Positions 1 to 8,223 of a stretch of DNA of 64,000 nucleotides are shown one piece after another. The stretch spans positions 1-64,000 of the forward strand of contig CAKKPP010000017.1 in NCBI GenBank assembly GCA_919901745.1, read 5' to 3'. Numbering within the stretch: position 1 is the first letter of the stretch; each line of letters starts with the position of its first letter. The DNA comes from Chloroflexota bacterium (GTDB lineage: Bacteria > Chloroflexota > Limnocylindria > Limnocylindrales > CSP1-4). A program made the translations under genes and the position numbers. Below the pieces are notes generated by a model. It was given only the letters and a program-made list of their open reading frames with translations. It did no database searches and was not told the origin of the DNA.

Positions 1-51
1 CGCCTCTGTACTTTTCGTGGCGATCTCTCTGCACCTTTGGTGCTCTCTCAC
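1..51. mobile_element. Possible end of an insertion element
   Basis: The family homology of the gene fragment stops abruptly near base 51. The remaining 51 bases contain a short perfect dyad (AGCACC-TTT-GGTGC around 29-43) and CGTGGCGATCT/CACGAAAAG-type words that remind me of the repeated ends of IS21-like elements. No transposase lies in the window. This is a weak call made from memory of such ends. Confidence 0.2.
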
Positions 52-135
52 AGGGACCTCGATCTGGCGCCAGATCGGCGGCTCGATATCGTCGAGTGTG
101 GCCTTGAGCTGGTAGACGTCACCAATCTGGCTCAT
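1..135 (-). pseudogene. N-terminal fragment of a pRiA4b ORF-3-like protein, probably interrupted
   Basis: Reading leftwards from an ATG at 135, with GGGG a few bases upstream, the first 28 codons give MSQIGDVYQLKATLDDIEPP followed by IWRQIEVP. This is the typical start of the pRiA4b ORF-3 / IS1096 passenger family (PF07929). From base 51 leftwards the frame stays open to the window edge, but the residues (VREHQRCREI...) no longer resemble the family, which should continue with a W-D-L-H type segment. I read it as a gene broken near base 51, or continuing divergently outside the window. The family has no firm biochemical function. A better intact relative lies at 2101-2631. Confidence 0.6.
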
Positions 136-372
136 GATCCCCGCACGAATCGCCTGATTCTCGGCCAATCTGGCGCTTTGCGCCGACAGTGCGATAACCT
201 GGCTTCAGCGCATAATTTCTGTGGCCTTGACTCGGTCATTCCACGGCCCTCAAAATGCCGCTAAGTGAACGGCTGTTCTAATCGCGCGGTCCGCCCACCG
301 ACCGATCTCATCGGCCGGGAAACGCAACCGGAAGCCCCAGGACATCGACTCTCCGGCGTTCATTATGAAGAG

Positions 373-397
373 CTACTAATCTAGGAGCTATTAGTAG
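373..397. repeat. Inverted repeat CTACTAAT / ATTAGTAG downstream of fic
   Basis: Eight-base perfect arms at 373-380 and 390-397 are separated by 9 bases. There is no T-run after it, so it is a weak candidate for a terminator. The core TACTAA/TTAGTA reappears in inverted orientation upstream of fic (1848-1853 and 1873-1878), so a protein-binding site is equally likely. Apart from this dyad and the edge fragment I see no gene in 136-470. Confidence 0.45.
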
Positions 398-470
398 GCA
401 ACTGGTAGGGGCCGGGCGCGGCGGGCGACCTTCCGGAGCCCAAATCCGGAGGCAGAGCGCAGCGACGACG

Positions 471-1808
471 TTACCCATCGGCAAGCCGTTCGGCAAGGTC
501 GGTGACCGGTCGGAACACAAAACGCTGGCCGACTGTCCGGCGCTCCAGCAACCCGCGCTGCTCGAGCTCGAGCAGGTCCGTTCGAGCGGACTGATAGACG
601 ACCCCGTGACTCGTCTGGTGTGAGCGGAACGTGTACTCGGCGTCGGGGTGGCGCAAAGCATGGCTCAGCAGCGCGATCTGGCGATGGTTGAGGTCGGCCT
701 GGCGGAGCAGCTTCTCCGTCTCCCGGACCTGGCGAGCCTTGTGCGCGAGGTAGGCGTGGAGCTCGTCGATCGCCCGGCAGATGACCTTCAGCTGATTGAG
801 GACAAAGTACGTCGTGTCGAGCCCGTCGGTCTCCGTGTAGAGGAAGGCGCCAGCATAGTGACCCGGCGCGCGTTTGAGGATCGTCGAGATCGACAGGAAC
901 TCGGTCAGCCAGTACCCGTGCGTGAGCATCGACCAGTAGAAGATCGCCCGAGCGGTCCGGCCATTGCCGTCCTCGAAGGGATGGTCGTAGGCCAGCCAGA
1001 AGTGGAGCAGGATCGACCTGATCACCGGGTGGAGGAATCCCTCCGTCGGTTGGTCGTTGGCAAACTTGCACATCGCCTCCAGGCGCGCCGGCATCTGCTC
1101 CGCCGGCGGGGGCGTGTGGCGGAGTTCCCCGGTCGCCCGATCGAAGACCCGCACGCGCGCTTCGTCGGGGCGCTGGAGCCGGCCGGCGGCGTCCGGGTTG
1201 TCGAGCGTTCCGTCGGTCACGACCCGATGCAGTTGCAGGACGCGGTCCGGGATGAGCGGTTCGTCCTTCCAGCCACGGACGATGTTCATGGCCCGGTAGT
1301 TGTTGACGATCATCCGCTCGCTTCGGTCCCGAGGCGGCCGTCCGGAGCGGAGCATCTCCTTGGCTACCGCTCGGCTCGTGCTGGCGCCCTCGAGTTGACT
1401 CGATGTGATCGCTTCCTCGATCAGCGAGCTGACGATGTACCGGTTCCGCATCTCCGGGCTGGTGACGACCTCGCTGATCGCGATCTCACCGCTCGCCTGC
1501 CTGTCGACGACGTGGGTCATCTCATAAGCGGGATCCGGCATGCAGTAGCCGAAGTTGTGCCCGTCGCGGTCGGTGAGCGGGAGCTCGTGCCAGATGTTGC
1601 CGCGGGCGAGCTTGATCCCGAGCCACCACTCCTCCCGCGTCAGACCGTCGGGCGGCGTCAGCTGGCGCAGCGTGTCCCAGTGGCGGTACTTGCCGTCGAC
1701 CGTCGGTCGAATGCCGCCCATGAGGATCGCCCTCAGGCGGTCGTCTCCGTTTGCGGTCGCGTTGGCGATCAGGCTGTCGACCGAGGGTGGGGCCAGGGGC
1801 GGTTTCAT
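471..1808 (-). CDS. fic: Fic-domain AMP-transferase (class II Fic)
   Basis: A 445-residue Fic protein that is expected to transfer AMP (or another nucleoside phosphate) to a hydroxyl of a target protein. The catalytic core HPFEDGNGRTAR sits at residues 276-287 with all consensus residues (H, E/D, G-N-G-R). An inhibitory-helix motif SSQLEG at 136-141 precedes the core, which makes it class II, with autoinhibition in cis. The N-terminal ~115 residues match the usual Fic N-terminal region, and the C-terminal ~70 residues look like a winged helix (…LLELEQRGLLERRTVG…), as in Fic proteins that bind their own promoter. It stands alone, with no adjacent Fic antitoxin. The dyads on both sides may be its own operators. 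Family assignment is firm; the target is unknown. Confidence 0.93.
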   Translation of the reverse strand: MKPPLAPPSVDSLIANATANGDDRLRAILMGGIRPTVDGKYRHWDTLRQLTPPDGLTREEWWLGIKLARGNIWHELPLTDRDGHNFGYCMPDPAYEMTHVVDRQASGEIAISEVVTSPEMRNRYIVSSLIEEAITSSQLEGASTSRAVAKEMLRSGRPPRDRSERMIVNNYRAMNIVRGWKDEPLIPDRVLQLHRVVTDGTLDNPDAAGRLQRPDEARVRVFDRATGELRHTPPPAEQMPARLEAMCKFANDQPTEGFLHPVIRSILLHFWLAYDHPFEDGNGRTARAIFYWSMLTHGYWLTEFLSISTILKRAPGHYAGAFLYTETDGLDTTYFVLNQLKVICRAIDELHAYLAHKARQVRETEKLLRQADLNHRQIALLSHALRHPDAEYTFRSHQTSHGVVYQSARTDLLELEQRGLLERRTVGQRFVFRPVTDLAERLADG

Positions 1809-1830
1809 GCGGCTCCGGGTGCTGGCGGCA

Positions 1831-1896
1831 TACTAGCGGCTGCCAGTTTAGTACATCAGCCCTGGCCTTGGCTACTAACCTGACATCCAGTAGTAG
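1831..1896. promoter_or_regulatory. Candidate operator cluster upstream of fic
   Basis: Within 100 bases upstream of the fic start lie TACTAG (1831), TTAGTA (1848-1853), TACTAA (1873-1878) and TAGTAG (1891-1896). Together they form two nested inverted pairs made of the same half-site as the dyad at 373-397. The winged-helix-like C-terminus of Fic is an obvious candidate ligand. This is inference from repeat placement. Nothing else is visible in 1897-2100. Confidence 0.4.
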
Positions 1897-2100
1897 GGAA
1901 TCAGTATCCGCAGTGGCGGGCCGCTGCGAACGCGGCCGCGCCAACGAGGCGGGACATCACCGCCCAGATCGCACGCCGGCTGTGTGGCCATCTATGGCGG
2001 CGGCAGACTATGCCGCGACCATAGTGTTGTCGAGGGCGGCGCGGACGCCTTCCGAGGCAGACCGCAGGGTTGACTCCCTGGGGCTTGCTTCATCGCCCTG

Positions 2101-2631
2101 TCACTCGCGCTCGCCCCACCACGGACGGAGCGCGGGCAGGTCCGAGACGCCGGGGTTGGCAGGCGGAGGCGACTCGCCGTCGTCGCCGTCCCAGCGACGC
2201 CGATACTGGTCGGGGATGTCACCCCAACCCCAGTACGACAGTGGCGTGGCCGGGATGATGCCGAGGGCCTCGAGCGGATCGATGCGCATGGGGCCGACGG
2301 TGCACAGGTGCGCCCAGTCGTCGCCGAAATCGAACACGTACACGAACTGCTCGCCCGGCTTGAGTCGGCTGAGGTTGGTCCGGCGATCGTCCAAGGCGGG
2401 TCCCAGCTCCTCCCAGTCCTCGTAGGGCGTCGTCAGGCGCGTGCCGTCAGCAAGTTCGAACTCATGGAGGTGCGCCCGATCCCAGCGCGCGAAGGCGTCG
2501 TCGATCGCATCGGCCAGCTGGGCGAACGAATGCGAGCGAGCCGCGGCGAAGATCCGCCCCGGCCTGGGCCAGTAGCGCTCGCCGTGACCCTCCACCAGCT
2601 CCACCCGGATCGACAACCACGTACGCGCCAT
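2101..2631 (-). CDS. pRiA4b ORF-3-like (IS1096 passenger-type) protein
   Basis: A 176-residue protein of the PF07929 family. Its signature segments are present: an aromatic 'RYWPRPGR' start, the helix 'FAQLADAIDDAFARWDRAHLHEF', and the central FVYVFDFGDDW motif that typifies the family, followed by the proline-rich 'YWGWGDIPDQY' C-terminus. Biochemical function is unknown; members are often on plasmids, insertion elements and genomic islands. The ATG (2629-2631) shares a base with the stop of the upstream DUF2293 gene (TGATG), so the two are translationally coupled. A TTG one codon earlier is possible but less likely. A broken relative lies at the left edge of the window. Confidence 0.8.
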   Translation of the reverse strand: MARTWLSIRVELVEGHGERYWPRPGRIFAAARSHSFAQLADAIDDAFARWDRAHLHEFELADGTRLTTPYEDWEELGPALDDRRTNLSRLKPGEQFVYVFDFGDDWAHLCTVGPMRIDPLEALGIIPATPLSYWGWGDIPDQYRRRWDGDDGESPPPANPGVSDLPALRPWWGERE

Positions 2632-3416
2632 CAACCGTCCTCCACTGGGGATTGTCGATCGACCTGGAGCATCGCTGCACGAGCCCGAGGACCAGTCCGA
2701 CGCTTCTTATGCCCCGGAACTGCCTCGCGCCAGCGCTGAACGATTGCGTCCACCTCGCTCCGGACGGCGGCCCGAGCGTCCGATCGATCGCGACCGGACA
2801 TCATGAGCTCGTCGTAGGCCGTCCAGCGGTGATGAATGTGCGCACGCACCGCGAGGTCGACGGCTTGGTCGGACAGGTCCTTGGCCGCTGAGCTGCGGCC
2901 GATCCGGCCGCTGTACTTCACGCACGCATGCTCGGCGATCGCGACGTCAGCACCGGCGGGGCTGGCCGGGTAGCGCACGCGGATGGCGTGGGCGAAGTCG
3001 CGTACGTACCGGGCGTCGAGTCGCTCGCGACGCTCCGCGTCACGAGCACGCCGCACCTCGCGCTGGTCGGCGTCCGAGAGGCTCTCCGCCTCTGCGCGCT
3101 CCAGGGCCTGCTCCTCGACCAGCGTCGCCTGCCGTTCGTAGCGCTTGCGGGCCGTGCTCCACCGAACCACGACCGCGGCGAGCCTCGAATGCCTGGTCGC
3201 CCGTCGCGTCAGCGTGGTGTCGCCGGCCGGCAGGTAGACGAGGTGGGCGAGATCGGCGCAGTCGAGGCACCGGGCACGCCGCTGATCATCGAGCTGGATG
3301 AGGCTGCCGGGGAGCAGTTCGGTCCCGCATTCGTCGCAGGCACCCTCGCGCCGCCTGATCGAGAAGACGACGAGCGGCGAAGCACGTCGCTTGGCGGTCG
3401 AGTTTGTGACGGTCAT
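2631..3416 (-). CDS. DUF2293 domain protein with N-terminal zinc-finger-like motif
   Basis: A 261-residue protein. Residues ~17-60 carry two CxxC pairs (CDEC and CLDC) with hydrophobic spacing, a probable zinc ribbon. A basic, coiled-coil-like stretch rich in R and E follows (~90-135). The C-terminal part from about 145 (ARYVRDFAHAIRVRYP … HACVKYSGRIGRS … HIHHRWTAYDELM) matches the DUF2293 domain as I know it. No function is established for DUF2293; basic charge plus a zinc ribbon suggests nucleic-acid binding. It is the first gene of a two-gene unit with the pRiA4b-like gene and is divergent from the gene at 3476 with only 59 bases between. Confidence 0.8.
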   Translation of the reverse strand: MTVTNSTAKRRASPLVVFSIRRREGACDECGTELLPGSLIQLDDQRRARCLDCADLAHLVYLPAGDTTLTRRATRHSRLAAVVVRWSTARKRYERQATLVEEQALERAEAESLSDADQREVRRARDAERRERLDARYVRDFAHAIRVRYPASPAGADVAIAEHACVKYSGRIGRSSAAKDLSDQAVDLAVRAHIHHRWTAYDELMMSGRDRSDARAAVRSEVDAIVQRWREAVPGHKKRRTGPRARAAMLQVDRQSPVEDG

Positions 3417-3475
3417 GACGGCACGCTACTACGGACGCTGCCGTTCGGCGACCCGGCACGCTACCCTCTGGTCGC
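3417..3475. promoter_or_regulatory. Divergent, apparently leaderless promoters
   Basis: On the - strand TAGCGT lies 6 bases before the ATG at 3416. On the + strand TACCCT (3462-3467) lies 8 bases before the ATG at 3476. Neither gene has a Shine-Dalgarno sequence. A -10 box this close to the start codon implies transcription beginning at or next to the ATG. Confidence 0.45.
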
Positions 3476-4174
3476 ATGGTAGCCGACGACGCTCCGACGA
3501 TCGATCAGGCCCTCGCGTCGTTCCTTGCCGAGAAGCAGGCGGCCACCAAACCGCGAGCGTTCAGGAACTACGCCGAGATCGTGGAGCTACTCGAGCTCAG
3601 CCTCAACGGCTACGCCTATGACTCGCTCGATCGGTTCGAGCGCCGACGCTGGGAGCAGGCGTTCGAGGCCGGCGACGAGGAGGCTTTCACCAAGCTGTTC
3701 GGGCCCGACAAGATCCCGCCCCATCTAGGTGCGTTCCTGGGCTACTTCATGATCCGCAAGGTCATCGTGCCGGCGACGCTCACGGCAGCGGCGGGACGGG
3801 TCACGAGGGAGCTCGTCGAGTGGCTCGCGGCGCAAGGCTGGATCGAGGCGACCGCCCTCGCTGACGCCGTCGACCGGTCGGACGATGCGGCGCGCGACCT
3901 GCCTCGGGCAGAACGGCTCGGCCGGTTGCTCCACGAGCAGGCGCAGCGGTCGCGGATCGACCAGGACGCACTCGCCGACGAGGACTACGTCGAGGACACC
4001 CTGTGGATCGAGCGCGTGGAGCCGTCAGCTCTGTGGTTCGAGGGCGACATCGGGCCAGTGCCGGTTTCGGCCGCTGCAGCCAAGCTCGCCCAACCCGGCT
4101 GGTCGATGTACGTGGTCCTCCGTCGCCAAGGGGGCACGTGGCACGTGCTCGAGGTGGGCAACGTTTATCCATGA
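3476..4174 (+). CDS. Conserved-looking protein of unknown function
   Basis: A 232-residue soluble acidic protein I do not recognise. The N-terminal 25 residues (DQALASFLAEKQA…KPRAFRNYAEIVELL) resemble the opening of phage-integrase-like or 'SAM-like' helices, but no catalytic domain follows. A middle amphipathic helical part contains LGAFLGYFMIRKV, and the C-terminal ~50 residues look beta-rich and end in 'WHVLEVGNVYP'. No signal peptide or membrane segment. Reading frame, codon use and the close promoter at 3462 support a real gene. It is divergent from the DUF2293 gene. Function unknown. Confidence 0.7.
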   Translation: MVADDAPTIDQALASFLAEKQAATKPRAFRNYAEIVELLELSLNGYAYDSLDRFERRRWEQAFEAGDEEAFTKLFGPDKIPPHLGAFLGYFMIRKVIVPATLTAAAGRVTRELVEWLAAQGWIEATALADAVDRSDDAARDLPRAERLGRLLHEQAQRSRIDQDALADEDYVEDTLWIERVEPSALWFEGDIGPVPVSAAAAKLAQPGWSMYVVLRRQGGTWHVLEVGNVYP

Positions 4175-4249
4175 CTGTCTAGTCGTTGGTTGAGCGAGCC
4201 GTGCCAGGTCGTGCCAGCGGGTGTACCCAGTCGGCCCGCTGATCCGGGA

Positions 4250-4573
4250 TCACCCAGCGCGCACCGCCCGGAAGCCCGAGTCGTCGCCGAGGTGGAAGTA
4301 GATGTGCCCACGGAGCGAGCCATCCTGCTCCAGGACCGCCCAGCCCCGACCGCTCGCCCGGTCTCCGTCGTCGTCGCCCTCCCAGGTGAACTCGACGCGC
4401 GGGCGCTCGCGCGTCGGCCCGGTTCGACAATCCATGAATCCCTGCACCGCGATGAACCCAAAGTGTCCGGTCCGGTCCTGGCCGAACTCGATGAAGCCTG
4501 GCTCGATGAGGTCGATGTCCTCCAGGTCCCAGAGGTCCATCTCCACGATTCTCCATCGGCCCACGAGGCTCAT
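4250..4573 (-). CDS. Small conserved hypothetical protein
   Basis: A 107-residue protein with a good Shine-Dalgarno (GGAGGA) before its ATG. It starts SLVGRWRIVEMDLWDLEDID and continues with 'FIEFGQDRTGHFGFIAVQGFMDCR', alternating beta-like strands and tryptophans that suggest a small beta-barrel (lipocalin-like) fold. I recall short proteins of this pattern annotated as hypothetical in many bacteria. No signal peptide, no obvious catalytic residues. It lies 80 bases downstream of the next - strand gene (4655-5524), so the two may be cotranscribed. Confidence 0.75.
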   Translation of the reverse strand: MSLVGRWRIVEMDLWDLEDIDLIEPGFIEFGQDRTGHFGFIAVQGFMDCRTGPTRERPRVEFTWEGDDDGDRASGRGWAVLEQDGSLRGHIYFHLGDDSGFRAVRAG

Positions 4574-4654
4574 TGCTCGTTCCTCCGACGCTCGAGACCT
4601 TCGGTCGACTCCCGACGCGCGCGATCTTCGGCTGGCTCGAGTGGTGGCGTCGCG

Positions 4655-5524
4655 CTAATCCGGAAACAGCTCGCCCTGCACTCCGAGCGCGTCCTGGGGC
4701 CCGGCTTGTCCGCCACCGAGCCGGGTTCGGCCCTTTGGGCTGAGACGCGCGGGGCTCCAGGCCCGCACCTTCCGGTCCGGATCGATCGCAGCTCGGCGTG
4801 ATGCGTCCTCGGGATCGACTGCGGCCAGAACGTCAAGGGCGAGCAGCCTGACCGATCCGCGTGGCCAACCGAGTCCGAGCTCGATCGCCAGGCGAGCCCC
4901 GCGGGCATCGAGGACGTCGACCGCATCGAGCACGCCAGAAACGATGGCCGCTCCGTCGATCGGTCGGAGCTCGGCCGCTCGGCCACGAAGCTTGTCCAGC
5001 GTCCGCGGGTCAGTACGCAGCACCCTGGCCGCCGCCCATCGCCTCAATGGAGGCGCGATGGGACGCTCGCTGACCACGGTGCTATCGGGATCCACGCGCC
5101 CGAGCGGGATGCTCGCCGGCCCTTCGGGACCCTCCAGATCGATGGATATCCACTCGGTGCCGATCCATCTGGCCGGATACTCGAAGCGGAATCGATCGGA
5201 CCACAGTAAGATCGAAGCCAGCTCGTCGAGATTCATCTCGCCGAGGATGGCCGTGTCGACGAGCCCGGCGATCAGCCTTGCCGTGTCGCGACCCCAGCGA
5301 GAAGCGGTGCACAAGAGAAGAGCCGTGGTGACGGCTCCCTCCTCGCCGTTCTCGTGGTGCCGGCGGAACAGCCCCACGGCCTCGAATGGGTGCGCGCCGG
5401 AGAGACTCTGGCGCCGGGTCAGGGCCTTCCACAGCGCCTCGGCGTTCTGCGCGGACCAGAGCTCGACCAGATCGGCCAATGGATCGCCGCGATCCAGCTC
5501 TAGGTCATCGTCCCAGTCGTCCAT
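4655..5524 (-). CDS. Hypothetical alpha-helical protein
   Basis: I chose the ATG at 5524 (MDDWDDDLELDRGDPL), giving 289 residues. A GTG at 5593 would add 23 residues that look non-coding. The N-terminus is strongly acidic. The rest is mainly helical with repeated A/L-rich pairs (…RRWAAARVLRTDPRTLDKLRGRAAEL…, …SVRLLALDVLAAVDPEDASRRAA…) that resemble HEAT-like repeats. No membrane segment or recognisable catalytic motif. Function unknown. The 226 bases upstream (5594-5819) hold no gene I can support. Confidence 0.65.
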   Translation of the reverse strand: MDDWDDDLELDRGDPLADLVELWSAQNAEALWKALTRRQSLSGAHPFEAVGLFRRHHENGEEGAVTTALLLCTASRWGRDTARLIAGLVDTAILGEMNLDELASILLWSDRFRFEYPARWIGTEWISIDLEGPEGPASIPLGRVDPDSTVVSERPIAPPLRRWAAARVLRTDPRTLDKLRGRAAELRPIDGAAIVSGVLDAVDVLDARGARLAIELGLGWPRGSVRLLALDVLAAVDPEDASRRAAIDPDRKVRAWSPARLSPKGRTRLGGGQAGPQDALGVQGELFPD

Positions 5525-5819
5525 CGGCGAACTCAGCCCGATCGTCGCTTCGCGTACACATGTCGGACCCACCGTTCGAGCGGCGTCCTCCACGGCTCCG
5601 CGCGGGAGGGGACGTTCTCGAGGCGCCTCCGCGATTTGAGGCCAAGATCCTTCGTCATGGCCGGGTTTCGGACGACAGCCCGCAGCGCAGCTGCGCCTCG
5701 ACCCACATGTGATCCCGCTGTGTTCGATACGTCACGGCGCCCACGCTCACACTCATCTGTCAGTGCCAAGGGTACGGGCTCGGGCCGGTCTCTCCCGTGC
5801 CGATTCTCGTCCCGGGCGC

Positions 5820-6431
5820 TCAGCGGCGCGCCTGCTCGAGGAACTCAACAATCCGAGCCTGAACAAACGACCTGACACGGGGATCCCGGACCCTCGCGGC
5901 CCACTCGCTCAAGACCTCCTCCCGGAAGCCGGCCGGAAGATCGACCTCGGTGAGATGGCTGAACCGCTTGCCGCGAGCGCGAGCGAGATACAGGGTGTCG
6001 AAGACGGCCTTCTCCGGGGTCGCAATGCGCTCGCCATTTCGCTCCTCGTAGCCACCGAAGAGCTCCGGCGGCAGGCGGTGAACGGAGTAGGTGCCAACAG
6101 GCGTCTTGAGGGTCTTCGTGTTCGCGAGCGATACGACGTAGATCGTTCGTGGGACCTGCGTGATGACGCCTCGTCGCCACAGCGCCGTGTAGAGCGACAC
6201 GTAGGACGGACAGGGATCGGTCAGCCAGGACGCGACGAGGTACGGGCTCGGTTGTGGTGCCATCGACCAGCGGCCGGGCGAGACGCGCAGCAGGGACCCG
6301 GCGTCCTGCAGCGAGGCAAGCAGGTGCGAGGCGTTCGAGAGCGAGATCCCGAGGACGGCCGCCGCCTGGCCCGTCCGGATCATGGGCCGATCGAGCTTCC
6401 GCAGGGTTTCGAGCGCTCGCACGGCGTTCAT
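5820..6431 (-). CDS. AbiEi-type antitoxin / transcriptional repressor
   Basis: A 203-residue protein (ATG at 6431; a longer reading frame to 6482 lies inside the toxin gene). The N-terminal ~75 residues form a winged helix-turn-helix (MIRTGQAAAVLGISLSNASHL), and a COG5340/AbiEi_4-like body follows with 'SYVSLYTALWRRGVITQVP' and 'TPEKAVFDTLYLA'. In AbiE systems (type IV toxin-antitoxin) this protein represses the operon and counters the nucleotidyltransferase toxin without binding it. Its ATG overlaps the toxin stop by 4 bases (6428-6431). Here it is the second gene, unlike the usual AbiEi-AbiEii order. Confidence 0.85.
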   Translation of the reverse strand: MNAVRALETLRKLDRPMIRTGQAAAVLGISLSNASHLLASLQDAGSLLRVSPGRWSMAPQPSPYLVASWLTDPCPSYVSLYTALWRRGVITQVPRTIYVVSLANTKTLKTPVGTYSVHRLPPELFGGYEERNGERIATPEKAVFDTLYLARARGKRFSHLTEVDLPAGFREEVLSEWAARVRDPRVRSFVQARIVEFLEQARR

Positions 6432-7195
6432 GGCAGAAGGGCCTCGAGGCGCTCGGCGACGGTGACCTGCATGCTCTCCCAAGCCTCGCGGGACTCGTAC
6501 AGCGGCAGGGCGTCGCGCTCGATGAAGCTCAGGACCTTGGCTCGATACTCGTCGTAGCCGATCTCGAACAACCGGGTGAGGGCAGCCCGAAGGCCCGCTT
6601 CATCGACGTCGCCTCGGGACACGGCATCCGGGGCGATGCGGAACAGGAGGTCGAGGTCAAATACATCGCGCGGCTGCCGGACGTCACGCCCCCAGAGGAC
6701 ATCGATCTTCTGAGCCACCGCGGCTCGTGGCAGGTAGTGGCCGAAGGTCGGTCGTCGAAGGGCCGCGGCATAGCGAGCGACCGCGGTCTCCATGACGGGC
6801 TCGACCTTGGCGAACTCGCGGTAGGGATACTCCCGATGCGAGACCTCGATTTGCGTGTAGACCGGCTCGGTCTCCGACGGCTGTCGCACGCCGACGACCC
6901 ACTTCGACTTCGTCTCCGATCGCTCCTTCGCGTTCAGGTAGTCGATCCGCGAGCCAAGCAGGCCGAGCGTGCGTCGCAGCAGGTCCGAGGCGAGCGTCTG
7001 GTCGACCCGGTCCTGAAAGGTCCGGGGCTCGATGTCGAACGTGTCGAGGTCGATGTCCTCGGAGAACCGCTCGCTGCCGTAGAAGAAGCGCAGGTTGCCA
7101 CCACCCTTCAGCGCCCAGGCGGACAGATTGGCTCGCGTGGCGAGCGCCTGAAGGAAGGCGAGATGGAAGCTTTCGGCGATCTCGACGGGGGTCAT
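6428..7195 (-). CDS. AbiEii-type nucleotidyltransferase toxin
   Basis: A 255-residue protein of the AbiEii/AbiGii toxin family. The nucleotidyltransferase signature is intact: LKGGGNLRFFYG (29-40) followed by SEDIDLD (45-51), where the two acidic residues D47 and D49 bind the catalytic metal. Downstream conserved parts include 'YTQIEVSHREYP' and 'RAAVAQKIDVLWGRDVRQPRDVFDLDLL', the K/R-rich helix with the D-x-x-D-L tail typical of the family. Family toxins transfer nucleotides to tRNA or other substrates and arrest growth, some giving phage defence. It has its own Shine-Dalgarno (AAGGA) and an operator-like dyad overlapping its promoter. It is transcribed before its antitoxin. Confidence 0.88.
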   Translation of the reverse strand: MTPVEIAESFHLAFLQALATRANLSAWALKGGGNLRFFYGSERFSEDIDLDTFDIEPRTFQDRVDQTLASDLLRRTLGLLGSRIDYLNAKERSETKSKWVVGVRQPSETEPVYTQIEVSHREYPYREFAKVEPVMETAVARYAAALRRPTFGHYLPRAAVAQKIDVLWGRDVRQPRDVFDLDLLFRIAPDAVSRGDVDEAGLRAALTRLFEIGYDEYRAKVLSFIERDALPLYESREAWESMQVTVAERLEALLP

Positions 7196-7208
7196 CGTTA
7201 TTCCTTGT

Positions 7209-7228
7209 GATTGAAGTATGGTTCAATC
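7209..7228 (-). promoter_or_regulatory. Operator-like dyad overlapping the AbiE promoter
   Basis: Seven-base perfect arms GATTGAA / TTCAATC with a 6-base spacer; on the - strand the spacer and its flank contain CATACT, a plausible -10 box, about 25 bases before the toxin ATG. AbiEi antitoxins repress by binding inverted repeats at their own promoter, so negative autoregulation is the natural reading. Confidence 0.6.
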
Positions 7229-7272
7229 CTACGCAATAACTGATTGGCGTTCAAGGACTCGCCCAGGCGAAG

Positions 7273-8223
7273 TCAGACCCGATCGCCCGGACTCCGTCGC
7301 CGGTACGCCTCGCGCGCCCGCTCGTCGGCCGCTGAGGCTCCGTAACGGCTGAGGATCTGGCGGCTCTTCCACCCGGCGAGGCGCATGAGGTCGCCCTCGT
7401 TGCCGCCGTCGGCCAGCCACAGATGCGCGTAGGTGTGCCGGAACTGGTGGGGGTGGAGCTTCGGCAGCCCGACGGCGGCGCCGCGGCGGCGCAGCACCTG
7501 CAACACGCCGCTGTCGGTGAGGACGCCTTTGCGGGCGAGCCACAACTCCGGTCGGTCGGCGAAGGGGTGGGCGAGCCGCAGCCGCACGTAGCGGTCGAGC
7601 GCCTGGGCGGTCTTGCTGCCGAACGGGCAAGCCCGCGGTCGCCGCCCCTTGCCCATGACGATCGCGACCTGCTGGTCGAGGTCGACGTCGTCGACCTTCA
7701 ACCCGGCGAGCTCGGCGCGGCGCATCCCGGTGTCGAGCAGGAGCCGGACGATGGCCGTGTCGCGGCGATCTTCGAAGCTCGAGCCCGCGCAGGCGTCCAA
7801 AGTCGCCTTGAGCTCGGCCTCGCGGAGGACCGCCGGCGGCTCCTCAGGCACGATCGGCGGCCGCATCCGCTCCATCGGAGAGGCGTCGATCTCGTCCTCC
7901 CCGACAGCCCACTTGAAGAACGGCTGGAGGCTGCGATAGGCGACCGACACGGTCGCCGGCCGCTGACCGGCTTCCTGGAGCGAGACGATGAACGTTTCGA
8001 CGTGCTCTCGCCGGATGGCCCGCAGCGTCCGCGGCATGCCCCGCTCGGCCAGGAAGCGGCTGAACTGGGCAAGCGCCGCCAGGTAGGTCTTGACCGTAGC
8101 TGGGCTCTTATTCCCGGCCCGGAGGCTGAGGTGGTACGAGCTGATCGCGCCATCGATCGTCAGGCCGGTCGCGCCCGCGTGATCTTCGGCTACGATACGG
8201 GTCGTGCGAGACGTTCTGGCCAT
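7273..8223 (-). CDS. Tyrosine recombinase (XerC/D-like integrase)
   Basis: A 316-residue recombinase. An N-terminal SAM-like DNA-binding domain (~22-110, with '[21 protein letters not shown]') is followed by the catalytic domain with every key residue: R168 (TGMRRAEL), K192 (GKGRR), H259-x-x-R262 (HQFRHTYA), W285 in the H/W position and nucleophile Y294. Its length and lack of a long arm-binding N-terminus make it Xer-like rather than lambda-like. It stands next to a tRNA-Gly 5' fragment (8388-8426), and its first 12 codons lie inside a sequence repeated upstream of the intact tRNA-Gly. This suggests it moved, or moves, DNA at that tRNA. Confidence 0.92.
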   Translation of the reverse strand: MARTSRTTRIVAEDHAGATGLTIDGAISSYHLSLRAGNKSPATVKTYLAALAQFSRFLAERGMPRTLRAIRREHVETFIVSLQEAGQRPATVSVAYRSLQPFFKWAVGEDEIDASPMERMRPPIVPEEPPAVLREAELKATLDACAGSSFEDRRDTAIVRLLLDTGMRRAELAGLKVDDVDLDQQVAIVMGKGRRPRACPFGSKTAQALDRYVRLRLAHPFADRPELWLARKGVLTDSGVLQVLRRRGAAVGLPKLHPHQFRHTYAHLWLADGGNEGDLMRLAGWKSRQILSRYGASAADERAREAYRRRSPGDRV

